Shown here piece after piece: positions 16,848 through 26,000 of a stretch of DNA of 64,000 nucleotides (position 1 is the first letter of the stretch; each line of letters opens with the position of its first letter). The translations under genes and the position numbers were made by a program. This DNA is from AP-15 sp963738185 (GTDB lineage: Bacteria > Pseudomonadota > Alphaproteobacteria > ATCC43930 > CGMCC-115725), in contig CAVTVA010000003.1 in assembly GCA_963738185.1 (NCBI GenBank), forward strand, positions 2,170,001 through 2,234,000, read 5' to 3'. The notes beneath the pieces were generated by a model. It made no database searches, was not told where the DNA came from, and saw only the letters and a program-made list of their open reading frames with translations.

Positions 16848-18239
16848 TCACGCTTCGAGGCCAAGCTGGTGCTGCTGCATCAGATCGTAAAGCGTAGGCC
16901 GGCTGATCCCGAGAAGCTTGGCGGCTTTCGACAGGTTCGACCCGGCCTGGGCGAGGGCCAGCTGGATGACCTCGCGCTCGGCGCGCGCCCGGGCCAAGCG
17001 GATATCGAGCGATTTCGCCGCGCCGTCGCTGTTCACCAGGTCGAGATCGCCGACGGTGAGGTCGAGATCGCCGGCCGAAACCAACGGCCCGTCGGTCATC
17101 ACTACGGCGCGCTTCATGCGGTTTTCCAGCTCGCGCACATTGCCGGGCCACGAATATTCGCGGATCGCGGCGAGCGCCGAGGGATCGAGGCCGCGCGCCG
17201 CACGCCCGTACTCGCCGGCAAAGCGACGCAAAAAGAAGCTGGCGAGGGCAACCATATCGGCCGCCCGCTCGCGCAGCGGCGGCACCCGCACGATCACCTC
17301 GTTAAGCCGGTAGAACAGATCCTCGCGGAAGCGGGCTTCGGCCATCATCCGGTCCAGGTCCTGGTTGGTCGCGCAGACGATCCGCACATCGACCTGCACC
17401 GGCTTTCGCCCGCCAACCCGCTCGACGATCTGGTCCTGCAAAAAGCGCAGCAGCTTGACCTGCATGGGCAATGTCACATCGCCAATCTCGTCGAGAAACA
17501 GCGTGCCGCGATGCGCGCTCTCGATACGCCCGATGGTCTGCCGCAGAGCTCCGGTGAACGCGCCCTTTTCATGGCCGAACAGCTCGCTTTCGAGCAGTGT
17601 TTCGGGGATCGCCGCGCAGTTGATCGGGATAAACGGGCCGCTGGCGCGGCGGCTGAGGCGATGGATCGCGTGCGCGAGCAGCTCCTTGCCAGTGCCGCTT
17701 TCGCCGAGCAGCAGGACCGTGACGTCGGTTGGCGCCAGCTTTTCGATGTTGCGCAATACCCGCAGCATTTCGGGGCTGCTGCCGATGATGCCGTCGATCG
17801 GCGACGCCATCGCCGCCTCGGTAAGCCGGCGGTTCTCGGCCTCGAGATCGAACATCTGCTCGGCACGGCTGACGATCATCCGCAGCACATCGATGTCGAT
17901 CGGCTTTTGGTAAAAATCATAGGCGCCAAGCGCGATGGCCCGCAGCGCGTGCTCGCGCGTCTCGTTGCCGGTGGCGATGATCACCTTGGTCGAGGGCGCA
18001 AGCTCGCGGATCTCGGTCAGTGTCGCCAAACCTTCCGACGCTCCATCCGGATCGGGCGGCAGCCCGAGATCGAGGATGGCAACCGGGATCCGCGACTCTT
18101 TGACGGCCTCGATTGCTTCGCGACGGTTGCCCGCCGGATGCACCTTGTGCTCGGAAAAGGCCCAACGCAGCTGACGCAACAGCCCGATGTCGTCATCGAC
18201 GATCAGCAGCGGTTTGATCGGAGCGGCCAATGCTTTCAT
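16848..18239 (-). CDS. prsR: PEP-CTERM-type sigma-54-dependent response regulator PrsR
   Basis: This 463-residue NtrC-family activator has an N-terminal receiver domain with phospho-acceptor D57 in A-I-L-D-L-G-L-P and acidic residues D15-D17. The AAA+ domain carries Walker A G-E-S-G-T-G-K-E (179-186), the sigma-54 contact loop G-A-F-T-G-A (226-231) and Walker B L-F-L-D-E-I-G-D. A C-terminal Fis-type helix-turn-helix (about 425-455) follows, with L-L-G-I-S-R-P-T-L-Y. The start overlaps the stop of the kinase gene in an ATGA, so the two are translationally coupled. The protein should activate RpoN-dependent promoters of exopolysaccharide and PEP-CTERM genes after phosphorylation by PrsK; this is known for the family, not shown here. 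Confidence 0.92.
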   Translation of the reverse strand: MKALAAPIKPLLIVDDDIGLLRQLRWAFSEHKVHPAGNRREAIEAVKESRIPVAILDLGLPPDPDGASEGLATLTEIRELAPSTKVIIATGNETREHALRAIALGAYDFYQKPIDIDVLRMIVSRAEQMFDLEAENRRLTEAAMASPIDGIIGSSPEMLRVLRNIEKLAPTDVTVLLLGESGTGKELLAHAIHRLSRRASGPFIPINCAAIPETLLESELFGHEKGAFTGALRQTIGRIESAHRGTLFLDEIGDVTLPMQVKLLRFLQDQIVERVGGRKPVQVDVRIVCATNQDLDRMMAEARFREDLFYRLNEVIVRVPPLRERAADMVALASFFLRRFAGEYGRAARGLDPSALAAIREYSWPGNVRELENRMKRAVVMTDGPLVSAGDLDLTVGDLDLVNSDGAAKSLDIRLARARAEREVIQLALAQAGSNLSKAAKLLGISRPTLYDLMQQHQLGLEA

Positions 18240-20296
18240 CCCGCAGGCGAAGGTGACAGCGGCTCGCTCTGCCGGATCAGCGGCAGCACGATGCGCATGG
18301 TCGTGCCGGCGCCTTGCCGCGAGATTACTTCGAGCTCGCCGCCCGCGGCGCGGATCAGCTCGCGCGTCTGGAACGCGCCGATGCCATAGCCCCCCGATTT
18401 TGTCGAGCGGAACGGCAAAAACAGCCCGTCGCGAATAAAAGCCTCGTCCATGCCAGCGCCGCGGTCGGTCACATCGACGACAAAGCGCTCGCCGAGGCGG
18501 CGCGCCGACACCACGACGGCATCGCCGGGCGGCGAGGCGTCGAGCGCGTTTTGCACCAAATGGGTCACCGCGGAGCGGAGCCGGTCGGGCGCGATCGGCA
18601 CAACCCGGTCGCCATTGTCGTAATCGCCATTGTCGTGGTCGCCGCTGTCGTGATCGCCGCTGTCGCCGGCGCCATCGATGACGACCGAGCCCGCGGCAAA
18701 ATCGGCGGCCACCGCGGCCACGATCGCGGCCGGGTCGCGCAGCGCCGTCGGCCGCCGCGCCGGGTCCGATTTCAGCTGGTTGAGCAGATGGTTCATGCGG
18801 GCGACCGAATCTTCCACCGTCTGCAGCATGTCGCGCTGAAACTCTGGGTCGTCGATGTAGCGGCGCGCATTCGACACGACTAAGCCGAGCTGGCTGGCCA
18901 AATTCTTGATGTCATGCACGACAAAGGCAAAGCGCTTGCTGTATTCGGTCAACAGCTCGGCCTCGCGCAGTCCCTTGGTCGAGCGCTCCTCGGCGAGATA
19001 GCTCGCGGCTTGGCGGCCGGCTGCGCGCAACAGGTCGAATGCCTCCCAGTCGAGCCCGACCATATGGTTTGGGCGTTCGAGCACGACAAAGCCGACGAGC
19101 TCGCGGCGATGCGACAGCGGAACCGCGAGCCAGGCCCGCGGCGAGGCGAACGGCCAGCCCTCGGCCGCGGCATCGCGCGCGCTCTCTTGGATCCAGCTGC
19201 CGTCGCGGAACCCCGCGACAAACGACGCCTCGCCCGCCACTTTCTCGCCAAGCTCGCGGCGCACCGGCCATGAAGCGGTCGGCCAATAGCCAAGGCCGGG
19301 ACGGAGCGACCACAGCATTCCAGCCGGGCTGGCGACGAATTCAGCGAGAGCGCGGATGATCCTGACTTGCAGCTCATCGCCCTGCCCGCCGCCCTGCCCG
19401 TCGCTCTGCCGCGGCTCGGACACCAGATTGATGAATTTGAGCCACTCGACGCGATAATCGTAGCGGTGGCTGAAGAAATTCCGAGAGATCAGAAACTTCA
19501 GGCGTTGGCGCAAGCTCCCCGAAGTCAGCACAGTGGCCAGCACGACAATGCTGCCAAACAGCATTGCCAGCTGCAGCACCAGCCCCCAACCGCCGCCAAA
19601 GCGGCGCAGCAGCATCGCCACGATCGCCACGGCCAACAGAAAACAGCCGCTCGCCAGCAAGGTCGCGGTGTGCAGCACCACCTGGCGCGAGACGTGGATA
19701 TCGATCCGCCACTGGCGATTGCGCGCCATCGCCAGCGCCAGGAGCGGCACCATAAAGACGGCGGCGACCGCGCGCCCGAGCGCCAGGCCGGGATCGACCG
19801 CGCCGCGGGTGATGAATGCGTCGGAGAACAAGAACAGCTCGTACGCAAACAGGAAGCCAAGGCCGAGGCATAGCGGCCAAGCCTGCCAGCGGCGGCCCGG
19901 CTCGGTGTTGCGCCACAAATTCTCGATGGTCAGCAGCCCGAACACGCCAAACCCGACGCGCATCAGGAGCTGCGCGTAGACGCCCAAGATATCGCTGCCG
20001 AAGACCAGGGTGCGCAGGTCGATTGCGATCGCAAGGGCGCAGAACACCAGCGCCGCCACCAAATAGCGCCGCTCCACCTTGGAGCCGGCGGCACCGTGCC
20101 CGGTGACCAAGGTCACGGCGAACAACAGCCAGGCGGAGAGCCTGATGCTGTCGAGCAGCGGCGGGACGCCGACCGGCAGGATTGCCGCCGCATCGGTGGC
20201 CGTGGCCCAGACCGCCGAGGCCAGGCAGCAGCCGATGATCGCCCAGCCGGTGGCGCTGGTCCGGCCGCGCAGCACCATCAGGGCGACGATCAGCAC
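18236..20296 (-). CDS. prsK: PEP-CTERM-type membrane histidine kinase PrsK
   Basis: This kinase of about 686 residues has an N-terminal block of some eight membrane helices (1-280), a GAF-like domain (about 310-440), a phosphoacceptor segment F-V-V-H-D-I-K-N-L and a C-terminal ATPase domain with G-A-G-M-D and G-G-Y-G-I-G. The H-D-I-K-N box is typical of PrsK. Inside the ATPase domain (about residues 544-566) is a tandem G-D-H-D-(S/N)-type acidic repeat not expected in the fold. The first available GTG (20296) would cut the first membrane helix. The same frame reads back in register to CTG at 20347 (17 residues more), matching the usual N-terminus better, so the true start is probably upstream at a rare codon. 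It is coupled to prsR by ATGA. Confidence 0.9.
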   Translation of the reverse strand: MLIVALMVLRGRTSATGWAIIGCCLASAVWATATDAAAILPVGVPPLLDSIRLSAWLLFAVTLVTGHGAAGSKVERRYLVAALVFCALAIAIDLRTLVFGSDILGVYAQLLMRVGFGVFGLLTIENLWRNTEPGRRWQAWPLCLGLGFLFAYELFLFSDAFITRGAVDPGLALGRAVAAVFMVPLLALAMARNRQWRIDIHVSRQVVLHTATLLASGCFLLAVAIVAMLLRRFGGGWGLVLQLAMLFGSIVVLATVLTSGSLRQRLKFLISRNFFSHRYDYRVEWLKFINLVSEPRQSDGQGGGQGDELQVRIIRALAEFVASPAGMLWSLRPGLGYWPTASWPVRRELGEKVAGEASFVAGFRDGSWIQESARDAAAEGWPFASPRAWLAVPLSHRRELVGFVVLERPNHMVGLDWEAFDLLRAAGRQAASYLAEERSTKGLREAELLTEYSKRFAFVVHDIKNLASQLGLVVSNARRYIDDPEFQRDMLQTVEDSVARMNHLLNQLKSDPARRPTALRDPAAIVAAVAADFAAGSVVIDGAGDSGDHDSGDHDNGDYDNGDRVVPIAPDRLRSAVTHLVQNALDASPPGDAVVVSARRLGERFVVDVTDRGAGMDEAFIRDGLFLPFRSTKSGGYGIGAFQTRELIRAAGGELEVISRQGAGTTMRIVLPLIRQSEPLSPSPAG

Positions 20297-20357
20297 GAAG
20301 GCTAGAGCACAACCCGAATAGACGGTTTCGACGACAGCGGGGTCCAGCTTTGTTGTC

Positions 20358-21767
20358 CTATCTTGCGCCGTGATTCCAAAAGATCACGCGCGCCGTCTGC
20401 AGCAGGATCAGGAAATCCAGAAAAATGCTCCGGTTTTTCACGTAGTAAAGGTCAAAAGCCAGCTTGCGCCGCGCGTCCTCGGTGGACGCGCCATAAGGAT
20501 AATTGATCTGCGCCCAGCCGGTGATGCCGGGCCGGACCCAATGGCGCTCGGCATAGTAGGGGATCAGTCCGGCCAGATTGGCGACAAAAAACGGGCGCTC
20601 CGGCCGTGGGCCGACAAAGCTCATGTCGCCGCGCAGCACATTGACGATCTGGGCCAGCTCGTCGATGCGCAGCTTGCGGATCACCGCACCGACCCGGGTG
20701 ACGCGCGGGTCGCGGCGGGCGGCCCATCGCGGGTTGCCGTCGAGTTCGGCGTCGGCGCGCATGCTGCGGAATTTGAAAATGGTGAACACCCGGCCGCGCA
20801 AGCCGACACGTTCCTGGCGATAGAGCACCGGCCCTGGGCTTTCCGCCTTGATCAGGCAGGCGGTCAGCACCAGCAGCGGCAGCGAGAAGACCAGCAGCGC
20901 CAAGCTGACGGCAATATCGAAGCTGCGCTTCAAGACCTCGTCGATAACCCCGCAGCGGAAGCCGTCGGAATAGAACAGCCAGCTCGGGCGCAGCGCCTCG
21001 AGATCGACAGTTCGCGTCTCACGCTCCCAGAAATCGAGAAAATCGGTGACCCGGATCCCGGCGAGCTTGCAGTGCAGCAGCTGGCGCACCGGCAAGCCGC
21101 GCCGGTCGTCGGCGGCGACCACGACCTCGCTGGCGCCAAGCCGTGCGCCGAGGTCGGCGAGCGCGTCAGGCTCGGCGGCGGCCCAGTCGAGCGTGTCGGC
21201 GCCGAGCGACGAGCGCTCGCCGGGCATCCGTAAAAACGACACCGGGAGAAAATGCGGGTTGTCGCCGCTCGCCACCAGATCGCCGATCCGCGCCGCCTGG
21301 GTCCCGTTGCCAAGCACGACAATCCGCCGCCGCAACAGGCCGCGGCCGAGCGTCAAGAGAAAGGTTGCGCGGGTTAAGAGGATGCAGCCGAGCCAGACCA
21401 GCCCCGCCTTCAGCGGCAGGTTGCCAGGGTTGGCCAGCTGTCCCAGTTCGGTGGGCCACAGCGCGGTCGAAGCCGCCGCCAGCATCAGCACCAGGACAAA
21501 GGCGACGGCGAACTTGCTGACCAGCAGGCGAAAATCGACAAAGCTCTGCTGGCCATAAAGCCCGACCGAGATCATCGCCGCCACCGCGGCAACCGACAGG
21601 CCGGCGGCGAGCCGGGCGGGAAAGCTCGACATACCAAAGATCAGCGGAGTGCTACCGTTCGACTGAGACAACATCTGGTAAAATGCGGCAGTGATCAGCA
21701 GAGCGTCCGACGACACCAGCAGCACGACCGAGACAGGGACAAAATGTCTGAACAGTCTGAGCTGCAT
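20358..21767 (-). CDS. PEP-CTERM/XrtA-type exopolysaccharide sugar transferase (polyprenyl-phosphate hexose-1-P transferase)
   Basis: This 469-residue transferase initiates polysaccharide repeat synthesis by moving a sugar-1-phosphate from a nucleotide sugar to undecaprenyl phosphate. Five hydrophobic segments and a Rossmann-like region fill residues 1-270. The C-terminal catalytic domain starts with K-R-S-F-D-I and a re-entrant membrane helix, followed by E-S-P-G-P-V-L-Y-R-Q-E-R-V-G, F-K-F-R-S-M and K-L-R-I-D-E-L-A-Q-I, G-P-R-P-E-R-P, and G-I-T-G-W-A-Q-I. I chose the ATG at 21767, which begins directly before the first membrane helix; a longer frame adds 29 unlikely residues. It is the first gene of the operon with prsK, prsR and prsT. 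Confidence 0.88.
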   Translation of the reverse strand: MQLRLFRHFVPVSVVLLVSSDALLITAAFYQMLSQSNGSTPLIFGMSSFPARLAAGLSVAAVAAMISVGLYGQQSFVDFRLLVSKFAVAFVLVLMLAAASTALWPTELGQLANPGNLPLKAGLVWLGCILLTRATFLLTLGRGLLRRRIVVLGNGTQAARIGDLVASGDNPHFLPVSFLRMPGERSSLGADTLDWAAAEPDALADLGARLGASEVVVAADDRRGLPVRQLLHCKLAGIRVTDFLDFWERETRTVDLEALRPSWLFYSDGFRCGVIDEVLKRSFDIAVSLALLVFSLPLLVLTACLIKAESPGPVLYRQERVGLRGRVFTIFKFRSMRADAELDGNPRWAARRDPRVTRVGAVIRKLRIDELAQIVNVLRGDMSFVGPRPERPFFVANLAGLIPYYAERHWVRPGITGWAQINYPYGASTEDARRKLAFDLYYVKNRSIFLDFLILLQTARVIFWNHGAR

Positions 21768-21902
21768 CGCCGATTGTAATTTCGTTAATAACGTCCACTG
21801 CCCGTGGCGGGATGGCGCCGTCAATGGTGCGCGAGTATAGTAGCAGAACGGCACGCCGGCGTCCAGTAGAACGCGTGACCGAGCGGTCGCGGCCGAACGC
21901 CG

Positions 21903-22838
21903 TCACTCGGCGGCGCTGAGATGGGTGGCGGCGGGGCCCTGATCGAGGGTCAGTTCGTCCGCAGCCGATGCCGGCGCGGCCCCGGCGAGCGCCTTGCGGT
22001 GGTGCTCGAAGAGCCGCCGGATCCAGTCCATGACCGCCCGGACGCAGGCGGCGCGGCGTCGATCGCGGTGCACGATGATCCAATATTCAGCAGCGATCTC
22101 GGGCACCGGCGGGCTCAGCCGTTCGAGCAGGGGGTCGCGGTCGCCGATAAAGCAGGGCAATACGCCGCGGCCGGCGCCGGCGCGAATTGCGGCCGACTGC
22201 ATCGGCATGTTCGAGGCGCGCAGCGCCACCGCGCCGCCGGTCTCGCGCAGCCGCTCCTGCACCCAGCGCGCGGTCGGATAATGCGCCTGCTCCTCGGTAT
22301 AGGTGACCCAGGCATCGGCCGGCGCGCCGCGCCGGCGATAGACGGCGCAGGCGAACACGCCGGCCTTGGTGATGTAGAGGTCGCCGCTTTGCGGCGGATG
22401 ATGGCGCAGCGCGAGATCGGCTTCACGGCGCGCCAGGTTGGCGGTTTGCTGCGTCTCGACAAGTTCGAGGGTGATCCCCGAAGGCAGCGCCGCACCCGCA
22501 TCGTCCGCAAGACAGCCGGCGAGAAAGCTTGCCGCCCATTCGCCGACCGAGACCCGGACGGTGCCGGTCAACACGGGCGAGGCCGCGGTGCGCCGCCGCT
22601 CGAGCGCCAGCGCCGCCAACTCCAGCTGTTCGGCCGCCGGCAGCAGCGCCTCGCCGGCGGCGTTGATGCGCAAGCCTTCCGGCAGCCGGTCGAACAGGAC
22701 CGGCCCGCCGAACACCGCTTCGAATCCCGCGAGACGTCGCCCGACCGTGGGTTGACTGAGGCCCAGCGCGCGACCCGCGGCGCGCAGCGAGCCGTGACGC
22801 GCGACGGCGAGAAAGATCCGGATGTCGTCCCAATCCAT
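21903..22838 (-). CDS. LysR-family transcriptional regulator
   Basis: This 311-residue regulator starts at the ATG giving M-D-W-D-D-I-R-I-F. An N-terminal winged helix-turn-helix (residues 1-60) contains G-S-L-R-A-A-G-R-A-L-G-L-S-Q-P-T-V-G-R-R-L. The type-2 periplasmic-binding-like effector domain follows from about residue 90. It is divergent from the fused ABC exporter gene (175 bp between starts) and may control it, as LysR proteins often act on the divergent neighbour. The effector is unknown. Confidence 0.88.
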   Translation of the reverse strand: MDWDDIRIFLAVARHGSLRAAGRALGLSQPTVGRRLAGFEAVFGGPVLFDRLPEGLRINAAGEALLPAAEQLELAALALERRRTAASPVLTGTVRVSVGEWAASFLAGCLADDAGAALPSGITLELVETQQTANLARREADLALRHHPPQSGDLYITKAGVFACAVYRRRGAPADAWVTYTEEQAHYPTARWVQERLRETGGAVALRASNMPMQSAAIRAGAGRGVLPCFIGDRDPLLERLSPPVPEIAAEYWIIVHRDRRRAACVRAVMDWIRRLFEHHRKALAGAAPASAADELTLDQGPAATHLSAAE

Positions 22839-23012
22839 TGCCGTCCCCGGCGAGACGTGGTGATACATCAGCATATCATGTGCTCTTGGGATTGTCGATT
22901 GCCGCTATCCTGATGTATCGCTAACGTTAAGGTCGCGTGTGTTTGATGCCGGCTTTCCCCCGTCAGGGCGAATTTGCCGGTAATCGCACCTGTAGGCGAG
23001 GGAGCAGCACCG

Positions 23013-26000
23013 ATGTATTTCGACCGACGCTTGTGGGAGCTGACCCGCGGCCTGCGCGGCTGGATCGCCTTTGCGATCGCCTTGGGGCTCCTCGCCTCGG
23101 TCGTCGGCATCGCCCGTTTTGTGCTTCTCGGCATCCTCTTGGCGCACGTCTTCAAAGGCGCCGGGCTCCTCGCCGTGGCGATCCCGGCGCTCGGCGTCGC
23201 CGCCGCGGTATTGCTGCGCGGCTCGATCGAGCACCACCGGGCGATGGTCTCGCACCGCACCGCGACGCGGGTGCAGGAGGAATTGCGCGGCCGCCTCTAC
23301 GACAAGATCGCCGCATTGGGGCCGGCCTGGTTCGCCGGCGAGCGCACCGGCGGGGTGATGCTGTCGATCGTCGACGGGGTCGAGCAATTGCAGAGCTTTT
23401 TCGGCCAATATGTGCCGCAGCTCTCGATTGCGGTGCTGACGCCGGTCGCGATCTTCGCGTTTATCGCTTTCTGGGACTTGCCGGTGGCGACGGTGATGCT
23501 GGTCGCAGCACTGGTCACCCTGATCGCGCCCACCGTCTTTTTGCAAATCGAGCGCCGCACCAGCCAGGGGCGCCAAGAGGCATTGAAGGCCTTTGGCTCG
23601 GAGTTTCTCGATGGCGTGCAGGGGTTGCCGACCCTGAAGGCGTTCGGCCAGAGCCGCGCCTTTGGCCGCCGGCTCGCGGTGAAGGCGCGCGCACTGTGCG
23701 ACAGCACATTGCGGGTGTTGTCGACCAGCGTGATGACCCGCGGCATCACCGATTGCGGGGTGGCAATCGGCGCCGCCGCCGCACTGGCGCTCGGCGTGTG
23801 GCGCGTGTCGCACGGGCTGATGAGCATCGAGGCGTTGCTGATCGTGCTGATGGCCGGGACCGAGGTGTTCCGCCCGTTGCGCGATTTGCGCATGGTGCTG
23901 CATCAGGGGATGGTCGGGCAGTCGGCCGCCGCCGGCATCAACGCGCTGTTGGCCGCCGAGCCGCTGGTGCCGCCCTACCCGGCGGAGCTCGCGCCGACGC
24001 CGGCCGCGCTGCTCCCAACCATTGCGTTCGAGGAGGTGCATTTCGCCTATCCGGGTGGGCGCGGACCGGCGCATGACGGGCTCTCCTTCGCCGTCCGCGC
24101 CGGCGAGAAGATCGGCATCGTCGGCCCGAGCGGCTCGGGCAAATCCTCGATCGCGCGGCTGCTGCTGCGCCTCTTTGACCCGCAGCAAGGGCGGGTGCTG
24201 ATCGGCGGGCGCGATTTGAGGGCGCTCGACCCCGAGGCGGTGCGCCGGATGATCGCGGTGGTGCACCAGGACACCTACCTGTTTCACGGCACAGTCGAGG
24301 AGAATTTGCGGCTCGGCCGGCCCGAAGCCGACCAGGCCGAGCTCGACGCCGCGGCGCGCGACGCCAATGCGCTCGAATTCATTGCCGCCCTGCCGCAGGG
24401 CTGGCAGACCATCATCGGCGAGCGCGGGGTCCTGCTGTCGGGCGGCCAGCGCCAGCGGCTGGCGATCGCCCGCGCCCTCTTACGCGACGCGCCGATCTTG
24501 ATCCTCGACGAGGCGCTGTCCTCGGTCGACACCGAGAACGAGGCGGTGATCCAGCAGGCGCTCGACCGGCTCGCCGCCGGGCGCACGACGTTGGTGTTGG
24601 CGCACCGGCTCTCGAGCGTGATCGGCGCCGACCGCATCCTGGTGCTCGACCACGGCAGGGTCGTCGAAACCGGCGGCCATGCCGAGCTGATCCGCCGCAA
24701 CGGGCCCTACCGCCGGCTGATGGGGGCGCAGGCCGAGGAGCGCGAGGGCGACGTGGCGCTCGCCGACGACAGCGCCGTGCCGGACGCCGCCGGCGAGCGC
24801 CGGCAGATCGAAGCTGCGGCCGAGACCGCGCCCTCTGAGCTCGCGGGCGAGGCCGCCTCGGTCGGCTGGGCGGCAACCCTCGGCACTCTGGTCGAGATCA
24901 TCAAGCCGTGGCGCCGGCGTTTTGCGATCGTCGTCGGCGCCGGCATTACCCGGGTCGCCGCCTTTATCGGCGTCGGCGTGGTCAGCGCACTGGCCGTGGC
25001 CGCGGTCAAGACCGGATCGCCGTTCGGCTATCTGCTGATCCTGCTGGCCCTGGCAGCACCCTTGGCCGGGCTCCTGCATTGGCTCGAATCCTGGCTCGCC
25101 CACGACATCGCCTATCGCCTCTTGGCGGAGATGCGGATCGCGCTGTTCGAGAAGCTCGACACCCTGGCGCCGGCCTATCTGATGCGGCGCCGCTCGGGCG
25201 ACCTGATTGCGCTCGCCAGCCAGGACGTCGAGACCGTCGAATATTTCTTTGCCCACACGGTGGCCCCGGCATTGGTCGCGGTGTTGGTGCCGGCGACGGT
25301 GCTGATCGTGCTGGCGGTGGCCGCCTGGCCGGTGGCGCTGGCACTGTTGCCGTTTGTGCTGTTCGCGGCATTGGCGCCGGTGATGACGCGGGCGCGGATC
25401 GACCGCTTGGGCGGCGAGGCGCGCGAGGCGCTCGGATTATTGGGCGCCTACGTCACCGAGACGATCCAGGGCCTTGCCGACCTCGTTGCGTTTCAGGCGG
25501 TGGCCGGCCGCCGCCGCGGCTTTATGGAGCTCGTGCGCGGCTACCAGCAGATCCGGCTCGAGCTGTTGCGCGACCTTTCCGCGCAAACCGCCCGGCTTGA
25601 AACCGTGACCGGGCTTGGCGGGCTCGCGGTCGCGGTGGTCGGCGCCCGGCTTGCCGCCGAGCATCATCTCGCGCCGACCATGCTGCCCTTGCTGATCCTG
25701 ATCGCGCTGTCCTCGTTTCTGCCGATCTCCGAGATCGCCCAAGTCAGCCGCCAGCTCGCCGACACGATCGCCTCGACCCGCCGGCTTCACGCGGTGCATC
25801 GCGTGGCGCCGAGCGTGGTGGATGGCCCGCTGCGCCCGCCCGAGCCCAAGGGTGGCTCGGCGATCTGCTTCGAGGGGGCGAGCTTCACCTACCCGGGCGC
25901 GCGGCGCGCGGCGCTCAGCGACATCCGGCTCGAGGTGCCGGCCGGCGCCACCCTGGCGCTGGTCGGCCCGTCGGGCGCCGGCAAGACCACGATCGCCAAT

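Noticed and set aside
16819..17151. N-terminal extension of PrsT by 111 residues
   Set aside because: It is Arg-rich, overlaps prsR, and places the signal peptide inside the protein. The start at 16818 is preferred.
18598..18664. CRISPR array
   Set aside because: Repeats are short, contiguous and in frame within PrsK; no spacers. No CRISPR array was seen anywhere in the window.
22981..23012. Upstream start for the ABC exporter
   Set aside because: It adds 13 residues without homology; the ATG at 23013 begins directly at the conserved M-Y-F-D-R-R.
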